This document shows, one piece after another, positions 10,522-21,826 of a stretch of DNA of 64,000 nucleotides. Location of the stretch: NCBI GenBank assembly GCA_032717465.1, contig CM064670.1, forward strand, positions 20,946,008 through 21,010,007. Direction: 5' to 3'. A program made the position numbers and the translations under genes. Every line of letters starts with the position of its first letter. The stretch's first letter is position 1. Below the pieces are notes generated by a model, which saw nothing but the letters and a program-made list of their open reading frames with translations, was not told where the DNA came from and searched no databases. This DNA comes from Coenobita brevimanus. Taxonomy: Eukaryota; Arthropoda; Malacostraca; Decapoda; Coenobitidae.

Positions 10522-12572
10522 CTTACCAGCTTCTTCCTTGTCACTTCTGGATTCAGGGCATTTAGTATCATTCAGAAGACCATCATATACTGCTCTGCAT
10601 GCAGTGAGACTTTTCTTGCCTATGTTGGTTTTCAAGACGTCTTTGTTATTAGAGAAACCCCTCTCAACTGATGACTGTCCATGGGATACTATCGGCACCA
10701 TTTTTACAACCTCCCACAATGACTTGTACTTCTCATACATGCCTATCAGTCTAAGCTAGAATTCATAAAATTTGTCCATTCTTCTGTCAAAAGTGGACAG
10801 CTGGTCAGTTTCTTCCTTAGTTATCTCCCTTATCCGCTGGTTAAACTGCAGTAGGACGTCATCACACTTGCTTGCTATCAACCATTTGGTGTTCAAGAGC
10901 TTCTGCAGTATGGCCTCCATTTTCTCCACTGCTTTTTCTTGATTAGTAGCTATGAACCTAGGATCCATAGCAATCATTGCCCTAACAGCTGCATACTTTA
11001 AGGGTCATCTCTCGAAAAGCATGCTAATCATTTCTTGAAGAAATATTGTACATTCCATTTAAAATTCCAGTACCTGAAGTTTGCTTGCTTTATTCTCTTT
11101 TTGGAGTGTTTCTACCAATAGTTTGGCTGCATATCCAATGTCAACCCTTTCAGGAGAAACAATAGTTTCCTTCCTAAACACATCTATTTTGGACACAGTC
11201 CCTGCATCTTCCAAAACACTCTCCTTTATGAACCTTTGAAGCAAATTTGTCAGAATGCTTTGAAGTTCTCCAGAGAGGAATGGCACCATGAGTTTATCGG
11301 TCTAGAATAGCTCCAGGAAAGGCACCAATACTTTGGCAATTGTCACAAAGAAATGCAGCTTTGCTGACATTAGTTGATCTTTGGTGTATTCTCTTAAGTT
11401 AGCATATGACTGGCACTTTGGTTGTTTACTTTTACATAATTTCTCTACCAGGCCATATCTTTATTGCCCTTTCAGCGACAGGCACATCCTCTAGCCAACA
11501 GGCACTACAGAACTGCAAGGCAAACTGGGCATTTCCACCGTTGGCAACCAGATAGTCCTCCCTTCTTGCAGGTGAATCATTGAATCAGTGATATAGAGCT
11601 CGCATACACTATCCTATTTCCATCCTGTTTTACTTGCCCCATACTTGAATGACCGATGAACAACATGACCCAATATTGATGAGAATGGGATATCAGGGTC
11701 AGACTCCTGGCGGTCCTGTACAAAAGTTTTATAGAACTTTCAACTTGTGCTAGGCCCATCCATTGAGATTTGCAGTAAGTTAGCCATGTTCAGTTTTGAT
11801 CGGCTTTCTTTAAACTTTCCAAGAAGATCTTCTGATCTTGTGTGTCCTAGAAATACAAAACCAAAGTACCTTGTAACCACTTTGTCCATTTCAGAATCCC
11901 AAAAACGGAAGTACAAGTCCATCTACTCTTCTTGCAATACCTTGTTACGTGACTCAGCAAAATATGCCACAAAAATTGTCCCAAGTTGATGTATTTTTGT
12001 AGCAGATCTTCCCTGAAGAAACTGGAAAAACCAAACTGGATAAGGTAAGAACACTTACTTTTACCACACTTGAATTTCTGTGCAGTAGCACTATCAGGGA
12101 ACACTCTCGTAAACAGGTCACTTGTCTTTTCACTAGAACTGATGGAGTAGTGACTTGCAACTGTTTTCAGGGTACACAAAATTTCAGCGATCAGGACTTC
12201 ATCACGTCTGCCAAAACTTGCAATAGCTCGAGAGCTGGAGGCTTCCTCTTTTTGTGATGGTGGATTAGATGGTGGTGGAGGCACCACCAGTTGGCTTTTA
12301 TCCATGGTTTCAGTATCATTTTCGATACCGGTTGATGCTGAAGGTTTACCAAAAAGTGAGTCAAGAATTTGAGTTTCCCGGTTCACTTTGTGCTTCTTGT
12401 CTTGAGCATGGCTTGTCAGTGCCATCCTACCCTTGTTACCCAGTTGAAAACTGTTACCACAAACGATACATCAAGCTCTGGTGTCAGATTTAGTATCCCC
12501 CCACCCCCAGCTGGAGAACTCTGAGTCCTTCATCCACTCTTTCTTGAATTTTGTTTGTTTGCTGGCCATCAT
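10522..12572 (-). pseudogene. hAT-1 transposase with BED zinc finger, N-terminal and central part
   Basis: Cut-and-paste transposase remnant. The start at 12572 (MMASKQTKFKKEW) begins a BED finger: CIVC near 12485 and an HAQDKKH pair near 12400, with one in-frame TGA just before the first cysteine. Degenerate coding follows in several frames (SEKTSDLF, FRFWDSEMDKVV, LLQISMDGPSTS, FLSGELQSIL). Toward the C-terminus is the hATC dimerisation motif SSVERGFSNNKDVL near 10660. Many stops and frameshifts. The hAT family is established by BED plus hATC; the coding end lies at 5357-5688 beyond the nested LINEs. Terminal inverted repeats were not found. Confidence 0.82.
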
Positions 12573-13520
12573 AAAGTAATCTATGCAGCAAAAAGTACAA
12601 AAGCACTAGGTTCATGTTTATTGCCACTGGCAGGCAAGAGGAAGGTTTGAAGCATGCTTTCAACATTTAGCCAGATGAATATACCTATAACCAGCACAAG
12701 AAGCAAATTTGTAGGCAATTCCATATTTATACATTTATGCTATAAACTAATCTAAATTACTTTTTCTATGAAGAGATCTAGATAACACAAAGGATTTTAC
12801 GTAGCCTACAATTCAGATAGTATCTGCTGTGGGAAATGAAAAGGAAAAAAGAACTTTCCCTTCCAATATAGAAAGCTGAAAAAAAAAAAAAAGTTTCAAT
12901 TATTTGCTGCAGTGACATCTGAATGCTAACAACATCCATTCCTGAAAAAGAGAGAAGCTAAGGAGGCAAGGGGTGCCAAACCCTTCAATTTCTTCTGATG
13001 AAAATATTGAAAATACATTGCTTAGGGATAATACTTCATTTTGATTATATAAAAATGTTTGCCTGATTACAGTAGTAGTCAGCCAAACATGAAGAAACTG
13101 CTCTATCCATTCTTTGACAAGGTTTTGTTGATCCTTGGTTTGAAATTGTGAATTTCCCTGACTTTTACTGAAATGTCAAAATTCCCTAACCAATTTCAAA
13201 ATTCCCAATCTATTGCCAGATGCCATAATCCCGTAAGGGATGGCCATTTGACTTTTGAGATATTTGTTTTATGGAGAGGGGCACTAACCCTCCACCAACC
13301 CACTTGTTGACACGTAGGGTCCCTGACCTTGAAAAAAAAAAAAATCCATGACTTTTTCACTGATCGTGGACACCATGTCACTGATTACAAAATGTATAGA
13401 GCGTACAACAAAATGAGGTTGTTAATCTTGCCACACACACCCCTATTAAATAGAGATGTACTGATAAAGGTAATTAATACAATATTTACTGAAAACTGTC
13501 ATGAGCTAAGACAGGCTTTA
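12573..13520. other. Unassigned spacer
   Basis: No gene recognised. An A-run sits at 12879-12892. A short stretch at 13205-13245 (minus) matches the 3'-UTR-like stretch at 43995-44040 (CCTTACGGGATTA and CTGGCAATAGAT), a LINE 3'-end scrap. Confidence 0.45.
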
Positions 13521-15192
13521 TATCATCATCATCATCTGGACCTCCTTTCCCACCCTAGGGCAGGGTGAAAAGTAGCAATGTCCACACAGCCCAAATTTGC
13601 CCAGTCCAATGGGCCACGCTTCCATTCAATCATCATTTAAGCCCCAGGAATCCTGGCTCAATTGGGTACGTCAAAAACATTCAACACGTTCTGTAGCTTC
13701 ACACAATCGTATCCGATAGAGTCAATCCGGACGTTGCCACGTTAAAAAGGGGTGCCAATCCCTGATTATGCACTTCTCCTCACAATATTCATCCAGCCAG
13801 CTCGATCTCCTGTCAGTTCCCTAGCCTCACCGACTTCCAAACCTCTCTTCCTCACACTCATCCACCGCATCTCTCCACCTTCTCCTTGGCCTACCTCGCC
13901 TCCTCCCTCCTTCGAATTTGCTCAGATATACCTTTTTCACCACTCTATTGTTATCTATTCTCTCCACATGACCATACCATCTCAGTACACTCTCTTTGAT
14001 TCTGGTGTCCACCGACTTCCTCACTTCGCATCTTTCACGAATCACATTATTTTGTATCCTGTCCACTCTCTGTACTCCACATACATTCCTCAGCAGTCCC
14101 ATCTCTACTGCTCTTACTCTTGACTTTTCATTTTCATGCCACACCATAGTCTCACGTCCATATGTTAAAGTTGGCACTAACACTCCTGCATGTAAGCCTC
14201 GTGCAGCTGCAACACTCAAGTCTCTGTTTCTTATCAAGGCCTTCACTGCACCAGCTACTTTTCTTCATTGTGTCACTCTACTGTCTACTTCTTATGCACA
14301 TTTTCCTCTCTCTTCTATCACTGTACCCAGGTATTTGAACTCTCTCACCAGTTCCAGTCTCTCTCCATTCACTGTAACATCACACTGGGAGTCACCTTCT
14401 CTCTCAATAACCATCACTTTACTCTTTTCTACATTTACTCTCAAGGCACGATGCTCACACACATCAGCAAATCTCTGCACTAGCCTACCAAGTTCTTGTC
14501 CAGTACTTGCAAGCAGTACTGCATCATCAGCATACAACAAATTTGAGATATTCCATCCATCACCATTCATTATCAATGCCATCCTTCTCTCCATTACTCG
14601 TGTTTTTACTACTCTTATCACCCCCTCCATTTATATATTGAACAACCATCGGGAGATCACACAACCTTGTTGCACGCCCACACCGATCGTGACCCATTCA
14701 CATAGATGTCCATTATCCCTTACATATGCTTCACTACCGTCATAAAAACTCTTGACAGCACTTAGCAGCTTACCCTCTACACCGTACATGTGCAAAACGC
14801 TCCACAATCTTTCTCTGTCCACTTTGTTGTATGCTTTTTCCAGATCCATGAATGCCATAAACACCTTATAGTCCTCAGAAGTCTTCTATACTATCAGTCT
14901 CTGCAAATATTTGGTCTACACATCCTCTGCCACTCCTAAAACCACCCTGTTCATCACTCACTAGGACTTCTGTTATCTCTTACTTTCTCTATAATAACTC
15001 TTCCATATACCTTCCCTACCACACCCAATAAACTTATGCCATGATAATTCTTGCACTCATTTTGCTCACCTTTATTTTTGTATATGGGTATAATCACAGT
15101 CTTTTTTCACTCTGGAGACACAGTTTCACTCATCCATGCCTTCTTACATATCTCCAACAAGCACTTTATTCCACTCTCTCCACTACACTTAA
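13521..15192 (-). mobile_element. LINE E, 3' half (split by piggyBac P1)
   Basis: Minus-strand RTE-like LINE ending in a (GAT)n microsatellite tail (ATCATCATCATC on plus, from about 13522). The RT core and C-terminus are here. The 5' half resumes at 21827. The break is a TTAA at 15189-15192. Confidence 0.88.
13827..15185 (-). pseudogene. LINE E reverse transcriptase, central and C-terminal part
   Basis: RT motifs on minus: NKGEQNECKNY and ISLLGVVGKVYGR (about 15010-15080), FMAFMDLEKAYN (motif A, near 14860), VQQGCVISRWLFNI, catalytic LLYADDAVLL (near 14540), then VREFKYLGTVI and a C-terminal GHVERIDNNRV with GGRRRGRPRRRW. Stops occur after LFNI (near 14631), near 14291 and near 14255, with frame loss around 14870-15000. 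A degraded copy; family membership is clear. Confidence 0.85.
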
Positions 15193-15964
15193 CCCCTTAA
15201 CCGCGGGGCATCGCTTTTGTGACGCTCAGGTGCAATGGATCATACCGCAGGGTGTCACTTTTGTGATTCTGTGTTATTTTGAATTCTCCCGGGCATTCAA
15301 GTGGTGGCTTGTATCATCTGTCAGTACTGCCAGTGTCCAAAAATAGTCAGAGCTTCTAATGTCATCTGTACTCCCATCCATTGTTGACAATTTAGCCATT
15401 TATCCCCGTTCTTGACTCCCCTCCCTTCCTCCCCTCCATTACCCTCTCGTCTCGCCTGCATGGCCGCTCTGCGCTAAGTAAATTTTCCCCAGAGTTTTCC
15501 ACTGATTTCATCCATTGAAATAAGCCCTATGCCCTATTCTTATACAAAATAATATATACAAAAATGAAATAAGGTAACTGATAGTGCCATACACCTGGAA
15601 TTGGCTAATTATTACCTGGCAACACCCAATGTGCACTCATTTGCTAATTTTTCCCTGGTAATTTCCCCTTGAAATATGCCGTATGATCTATTCTCATAAT
15701 AAAAATATATATATCAGAAAGGAAGAAGTAGCCTAAGTGATATTTACATTCACCTGGAAATACCTAATTTATTATGTATTGTCTAGATTTCCTACCAATC
15801 ATTTCGTAGCATATAAATTAGCAGCTGTCACCACTCTGACACTGTCAACCCTTGGCTGCCCATATACACCGCATCATTCAGTTCCTTGTCGTTCTCTGAG
15901 GTGAAATCATGTCTCACTTGCGCCCCGCCATTTCCGCCGCTTCTGCACCCATTGCAAAGGCCCT

Positions 15965-18099
15965 GTGACCTCTACCCCTAGAAAACCTCGTGTTGGAAGC
16001 AGTAAAGGACTAAGTGACTCAGCAGTTGAACATGAACTGGCTGAATTATCTATGATAATGATGGATAGTGGCTCTGATCCTTCGGGTGAATTGTGTGATG
16101 AGCCTGGGGAGGAAATCGTGACAGAAACTGCAAGTACGAGTGCTTCAGTGTCCCAAGTTCATCCTAGCTCCAAGGGAAAGGAGCTCTTAGTGCAGCAAGG
16201 GAAGGAATTTGGGAAGGGAGTGAAGAGGAGGTGGGTTAGCCCCGGAACAATGGCCCTGTGTGACCCAGCCCGCCATGATTCCCGAGGAGAATCACCTCCC
16301 CGCTCTCCCAGCCCCACTTCACTAATTTCTTCCTCCTCTTCAGCGGAAATTTCTCCTGAGTCTTCGTCGTCGGAGTCTCCACCAGCACCTACAGTGAAGG
16401 CAGGCCATAGGGGATGAGGTAAATCCCTGACTCGTAAAAGTAGAGCAGCAACTATAGTAAGGGGTGCTAGTGCTACACAGCAACCTAGGGTCAGTCAGAG
16501 TGACCTTGAAACAGCCCAGTCTGCCTCACAGCCACCCTCCACCCTCATCCACCCTACACCGCCACGAGAGGGAAACCTGGAAGCCTTCGTGTGGACGGAA
16601 GGTTCCGATTTCGTCCCTGAACATCTCCATTTTGACGAGAGTTCCTCAGGGATACAGCCTGCCTTCACTCTTGATGAGGATGCTGAGTGTGTGGACTTCC
16701 TTTTGGCCTTCCCCGATGACGAAGTCATGCAGCACATATGTGATGAGACCAACAGGTACGAGTCACAACGTGCTGCAAGTGGTGCAGGTGCAGCGAAAAT
16801 GCAACAGTGGACCGTGCTTGGAGTGCAGGAGCTGTATGTGTTCTTCGCCCTCATGCTTCTCATGCCACATTCAAAGAAGCATGAGTTAGAAGATTACTGG
16901 TCCATGGACCCTTTACTACCCTCACCCACCTTCAATAAGTACATGGCCAGAGATCGCTTCTGTAACATCATGGGAAACCTGCACTTCACCAGCAACGATG
17001 TACCTTCCCAGACTGACCCACTCTGGAAGATCCGGGAGATTCTCAGCAGAATGAAGGATAAATTTATGTCATTCTTCCACCCATTTCAGAAGGTTGTCAT
17101 ACACGAATCCTTGGTTTTGCTCAGAGGATGTCTGAGGTTCGTACAGTACATTCCAAGCAAACGTCATTGCTTTGAAATCAAGGTCTTTGTACTGTGCAAC
17201 TGTAAGAGGGGGTACATCCTTGACTTCGTCATCTATTCAGCCAGCACTGTCGATCTGGACAAAACACACCCCCTTGGCTTCTCAGGCTGTGTAGTGAAAG
17301 TGCTGCTTGAAAGGTATTTTGATGGGAATCATGTGCAGTATACTGACAACTACTATACAACAGCGAAACTTGCTAAATACCTTTCAGAGCACGACATCGG
17401 CTTAAACGGCACTGTGAAGAACAATCGTGCCAACTTCCCCAAGCTCCCCAAGGCAGGAAACTTGCAGCTAGGAGACGTGCACCTACGCAAGTCTGAGAAG
17501 ATGCTGGCAATACGGTGGGATGACAAGAGGGTCGTGCACATGCTCACCTCCGTACAAAAGGGGGAACTGAAAGACAGTGGGAAGGTCGACTGTAGGACAG
17601 GTGAACCTGTGAGGAAACCTGATGCTGTCATCGATTATCATATTAACATGTGACTGGTGGACAAGTCCGACATGATGATTGGAGAGATCGACTGCCTGAG
17701 GAAGAATACTAGGTGGTACAGGAAAGTTTTTCTGCATCTCATTGACATGACGATGCTGAACTCCTTCATCCTGTACAAGATGAAGGTAAAGCCACCAAAG
17801 TCCTTCTCCCTGAGGTTGTTCGCCAGGACTTGTGTTCAGCAGCTGCTTGAGAGGTATGGTAGGGTGACAACAGCACCTCCAAGGCGCTATTCTGTAAGAC
17901 TTCCTGACAGACTTGAGCAAAGGGCGTACATGGATCGGCACAGACTGGTGAAAATGCCTGCCACAACGAAGAGGAAGGCTGTGCACATACCACCAGAAGC
18001 ACACCTGAGCACAAACACACCTCTTGGCAGTGCGCTGAGTGCCAGGTTCCCCTCTGCATAACCTGCTTCTTTGATTACCACAGCCTGAAGCAGTTTTAA
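15965..18099 (+). pseudogene. piggyBac P1 transposase
   Basis: DDE_Tnp_1_7 family transposase. The N-terminal region is acidic and serine-rich. The core runs from about 16590 (EDYWSMDPLLPSPTF). Catalytic positions: the first aspartate is replaced by histidine (IHESLVL near 17101; the family has IDESLV), the second is present (YTDNYYTT, 17341), the third is present (LVDKSDMM, 17656). In-frame stops are at 16416-16418 and 17651-17653. A frameshift near 17960-18015 moves the C-terminal cysteine-rich domain (WQCAECQVPLCITCF) into another frame that ends at 18099. The coding start may lie upstream near 15909. Not active. Confidence 0.88.
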
Positions 18100-18184
18100 A
18101 ACAGTATAAGTGGAAAATGTAAATATTGTGTAAATAATGTGTAAATAATGTGTAAATAGCAAGTGAAAGCAATGGATGTAAATA

Positions 18185-21094
18185 CAGTAATCCCTCTACT
18201 TTCCAGATGCCCTCTTTTCGGACATCCCCACTAACCGGAAATAATCGTCCAGGGATCCAATATTCCCAAAATGGTCCGAAAACCGCAAAAAATTCGAAAA
18301 AAAAAATTCCCGTCCATAATTTGAACTGGCGCGCGTGGGGCGGGACAGCTTTGTTGTGGCACGTCATTCCTCTGATGTCCGCTAGAGCGCCCCTGCATCC
18401 TCCCCACTTTCCGCCTGTCTCTTGTCGTGAGTGAACGCCCGTCGTCATGGCTGCCCACGTGCTCGCTTTTGTGGTGGTGCCTTACCTGCTGCAGGCACTC
18501 CTGCTGCTCTCGTGCCTCTCCTTCGTGTGTGTGATGATGGCCCTGCCGCTTGAGAAGAGGAAGAGAGTGGTACTGACTCTGGAGAAGAAGCGGGAGATAT
18601 TGGAGAAAGTAGATGCAGGATGGTCTTCTTTACGCATCCTCCGTGAGTTTAACCTGGCCCGATCTACTTTCTTTGATATTAAGAGATCCCAAGACAAACT
18701 CATGCAGTACACGCCTGACTTCTCATTGAAAAGCAAACGCAACGTGGAGAGGAAGATGATGTTTACTCCCAAGTTTGCTGAAGTTGACCGCTCCATGTTG
18801 ATTTGGTATCGACAGCAACGTGCTGCTGGTGTCATGGTACGTGGTACGGAGCTGAAGGCTGCTGCTGAGAAGTTCGCAAGGCTTCATGACGCCCTTGACT
18901 TCAAGGCATCTGAGGGTTGGCTCTTCGCATTTAAGTTACGGCATGCCCTTACCAACCGTAAGTCTCACGGCGAAGCTTTGGACGCTAACGAGGATGAAGT
19001 AGAGGAGTTTCGGCACAAGGTGAAGGGCTTGATCGACAGGGGGGGCCTCACTCTCGGTCAATTCTACAACGTTGACGAAACTGGTTTATTCTATCGCTCT
19101 TTGCCTACAAACACTCTAGCTGAGGAGACGGAGAAGCGTGTACCTGGCCGCAAGCTCTCCAAGCAACGGCTATCTGCTTTGTGTTGTGCCTATGCTAACG
19201 GCATGCACCGGCTTTAGCCCGTTATTGTTGGCCATGCAAAGCAACCTCGGTGCCTTCATGGGGTGATGGATGTCCTTCCTGTTGTCTGGTACCATTCCTT
19301 GAAGGCATGGTTCACAGCTGTGATCTTCAAAGACTGGTTCCACCGCCATTTTGTCAAGGAGGTCATACATTACCAGACGGAGAAACTGGGAATCCCATGC
19401 GACCAGGTAAAGGTCCTCCTTCTCCTCAACAATGCACTTGTCCACCCGTGCGACAAGGACTTGGTGGCTGAGAATGGCCACATTAGATGCATGTTTCTGC
19501 CACCTAATACTACTGCTCTCATCCAACCAATGGACCAAGGAGTGATCGTGGTAACAATGTGCCTATACTGATGGAAGTTCCTGGATGAGGTGATGGTTGT
19601 TCTCGAGGATGAAGACGAGTGCAGGGAGGGACGGGACATGTGAGGCCAGCGGACTTTGGAAAACCTTCGCCGCTACAACATCAAGTCTGCCATTTACAAT
19701 TGGGCCAGTGCATAGCAGGAAATCCCTGTCAAGACTCTAGAAAATGGTTGGTCTAGTCTGCTTCTCGGAATGGATGCGGAGTATGATTTCCTAGGTTTCG
19801 ACGTGGATGACTTCCATGCACGTCTATGTGCGCACGGCGACGATGTTGATGTGGACAAAGTGCGTGAGTGGTTGGATGACGACGAGGGCGATCCTGGGTA
19901 TCAGACCCTGTCTGATATTGAGATCGCATCTTCAGTTGCAGGTGTCAGTACCCAGCTTGAAGATTCCGATTAGGACGGCGACGAAGGTGTGGACTCCTCT
20001 CAGCATGACACAACTCCAGCCATCCCCAAGCTGAGCACACTCCGGGAACACCTAGAGTTCGTTCTGGACTACCTGGAACACCTGGACTGCGACAGGGAGA
20101 TGGGGCCCTTGGGACTTGTGGAGGAAGTGCATGCTTTCAGGCAGCACATCATAAATCGTCAGAATCGTTGTTCCTTGCGTCAATCAATGATTGACAGCTT
20201 TTTCAGGCTTGTGACCCCCGCTGTGCCCAGCCCTGGCTCCACTCCGTTGCCTCCTCAAGACAGGACCTCATGCTCCGAGCCACACCCCAGCACATCAGCC
20301 ACGGTGGAGTCACCACTCGACGTGAGTTTGTGTATATCTTTTGAGTTGTTTGCAGTGGGTACGCCATCACCACGACCCAGCGACGCACCCCTAGGTCACC
20401 TGCCAGCGATACTCTCAGACTCTGACAGTGATTAAATGGCAAGAACTTCTCCACTAGACCAGATGGGAATTTAGTGTTGTGCGGTGAAAGAAAAACAGTG
20501 CATACAGTATTGTAAAGAAAGTAGAAATTTGAGTGAAAAGACAAAATTTTTGGACTAAATTTAATGTAAATAAACTTGTGATTTGTTTTGAAATTGGTTT
20601 TATGAGTGGAAAGACTTAAAGTGCAGAGTGCAACACTTATTAAGTTACAATGGAGCATAAGTAAGACAAGAGTACGCAGTGTGAAGAGAATGGACTTCTG
20701 AGTGCGAATGACTAAGTTCAGTCCAAGACTTCATGAACAGTGTACTGCAAGTGCTTCAGGAAATCCTTCTTACTGTCAGAGTCTGAGAGGAGGTGGTTAT
20801 TCATTGAGATGGCCATGGGCTTGCTGTAAGTAGGCAGAATGTTTCATACTGTACTGTACTGTGTTTTCCGTACTATACTTACCTCAAACACCTCATTGCA
20901 CTCTTTTATGTCCCTTATTGGTGTGACTTGGGTCTTAAATAGGTGCTATGCATGTCCAGAGGGAGTTGTATAGGTGTTTTTCTGAGTTAGGGTCCATAAG
21001 TACAAGTCCGGGAGGCTGGTGCCCACTATCCGGACATGACCACTTTCCTGACATGCCTGTGGCTCTATTACGTCGGATAGTGGAGGGATTACTG
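18185..21094 (+). mobile_element. Tigger T1 (pogo-type) inserted in piggyBac P1
   Basis: Flanked by TA at 18183-18184 and 21095-21096. The terminal inverted repeats CAGTAATCCCTCTACTTTCC and its counterpart GGATAGTGGAGGGATTACTG define the ends. The empty site is seen in P2 around 34755-34775. Length is 2910 bp, typical of Tigger elements. Confidence 0.95.
18537..20435 (+). pseudogene. Tigger T1 transposase (CENP-B/Jerky-like)
   Basis: N-terminal CENP-B-type helix-turn-helix (LTLEKKREILEKVDAGWSS, from 18576), a second Tc5-type HTH, then the DDE_1 domain. First aspartate in FYNVDETGLF (near 19070). The second is replaced by asparagine (LLLLNNALVHP near 19425; the family has LLLDNAPAHP). Third in ALIQPMDQGVI (near 19535). 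Five in-frame stops (about 19215, 19569, 19640, 19713, 19971), all in one frame, so the length is preserved and no indels are seen. The C-terminus has the QSMIDSFF motif of Tigger transposases. I chose MALPLEK as the start; an upstream hydrophobic extension to 18447 is open but lies in 5' non-coding sequence. Confidence 0.88.
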
Positions 21095-21826
21095 TATGAT
21101 TGAACAGTGGAATATAGTTTTATAAGTTACTGCAAGTGATAGTGCATAACATAGTGTAAGTAAAATAAAGTGTAAATATTGAAAATACAGTAGAAAATGT
21201 AAATAGAAATGTAAATAATTAGTAATATAAGAATATGAGTACAAATACTTGAAGTAATGAGTGAAAGTGAAACCTTGGCTCTCTACATAGTTTACTGAAA
21301 GAGAAAGTGAATGCCTAGAGTGACAATAAACTACTATTACTGAAGGAAGCTTATGGATAAATACTGTAGATATTTATAAGTGTAATAAAGTAATAGGAAT
21401 ATGAAGTGTGAGTGTTTTTACGAATAATAAATGACAGAATACCAGCGAGGATCGAGAACGGGTGGGAAGCTCGTACACGCTCATAATTTACATTGCTTCC
21501 AGTGTTTTTTTTTTTTTGGAGTATGGATTCCAAACTATTTGAAAATCATAGAATAGTGTTTCTAGTGAAATATCAGGCTGTGGTAATCATATTACGGGAT
21601 GTCGGGAAGTGTAAAGTGGAGACTTCGTTACCCAACTTCAGAAGTCTCCACAAGTCCTAAGGTTGTCGACAAAGGCTCAACAAACATCCCAGGAGAAAGC
21701 TGAAGGTATGTGCCATAAGCATATATAATTATAATATTCTAGGGCTAATAACTGATTTTTGGTAAATATTTTTAAAAAGTCAGTCGGAGCACGAATATCC
21801 CTGCAGGACGCACAAGGAGCGGCGAA

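Larger units (their letters stand above)
15193..21826 (+). mobile_element. piggyBac P1 in LINE E (contains Tigger T1)
   Basis: Left end CCCCTTAACCGCGGGG follows TTAA (15189-15192), the obligatory piggyBac target. A subterminal direct repeat (ACCGCGGGGCATCGC-type, then ACCGCAGGGTGTCAC) follows. The body matches P2 (32214-35629) on both sides of the transposase gene. The right terminal ~35 bp present in P2 are missing here: the sequence passes at 21826/21827 straight into LINE E, with only AA of the second TTAA left. Net length without T1 is about 3.7 kb. Confidence 0.9.

Noticed and set aside
13752..14745. Plus-strand open frames up to 249 residues rich in S, T and L
   Set aside because: Antisense shadows of the LINE E RT on minus.
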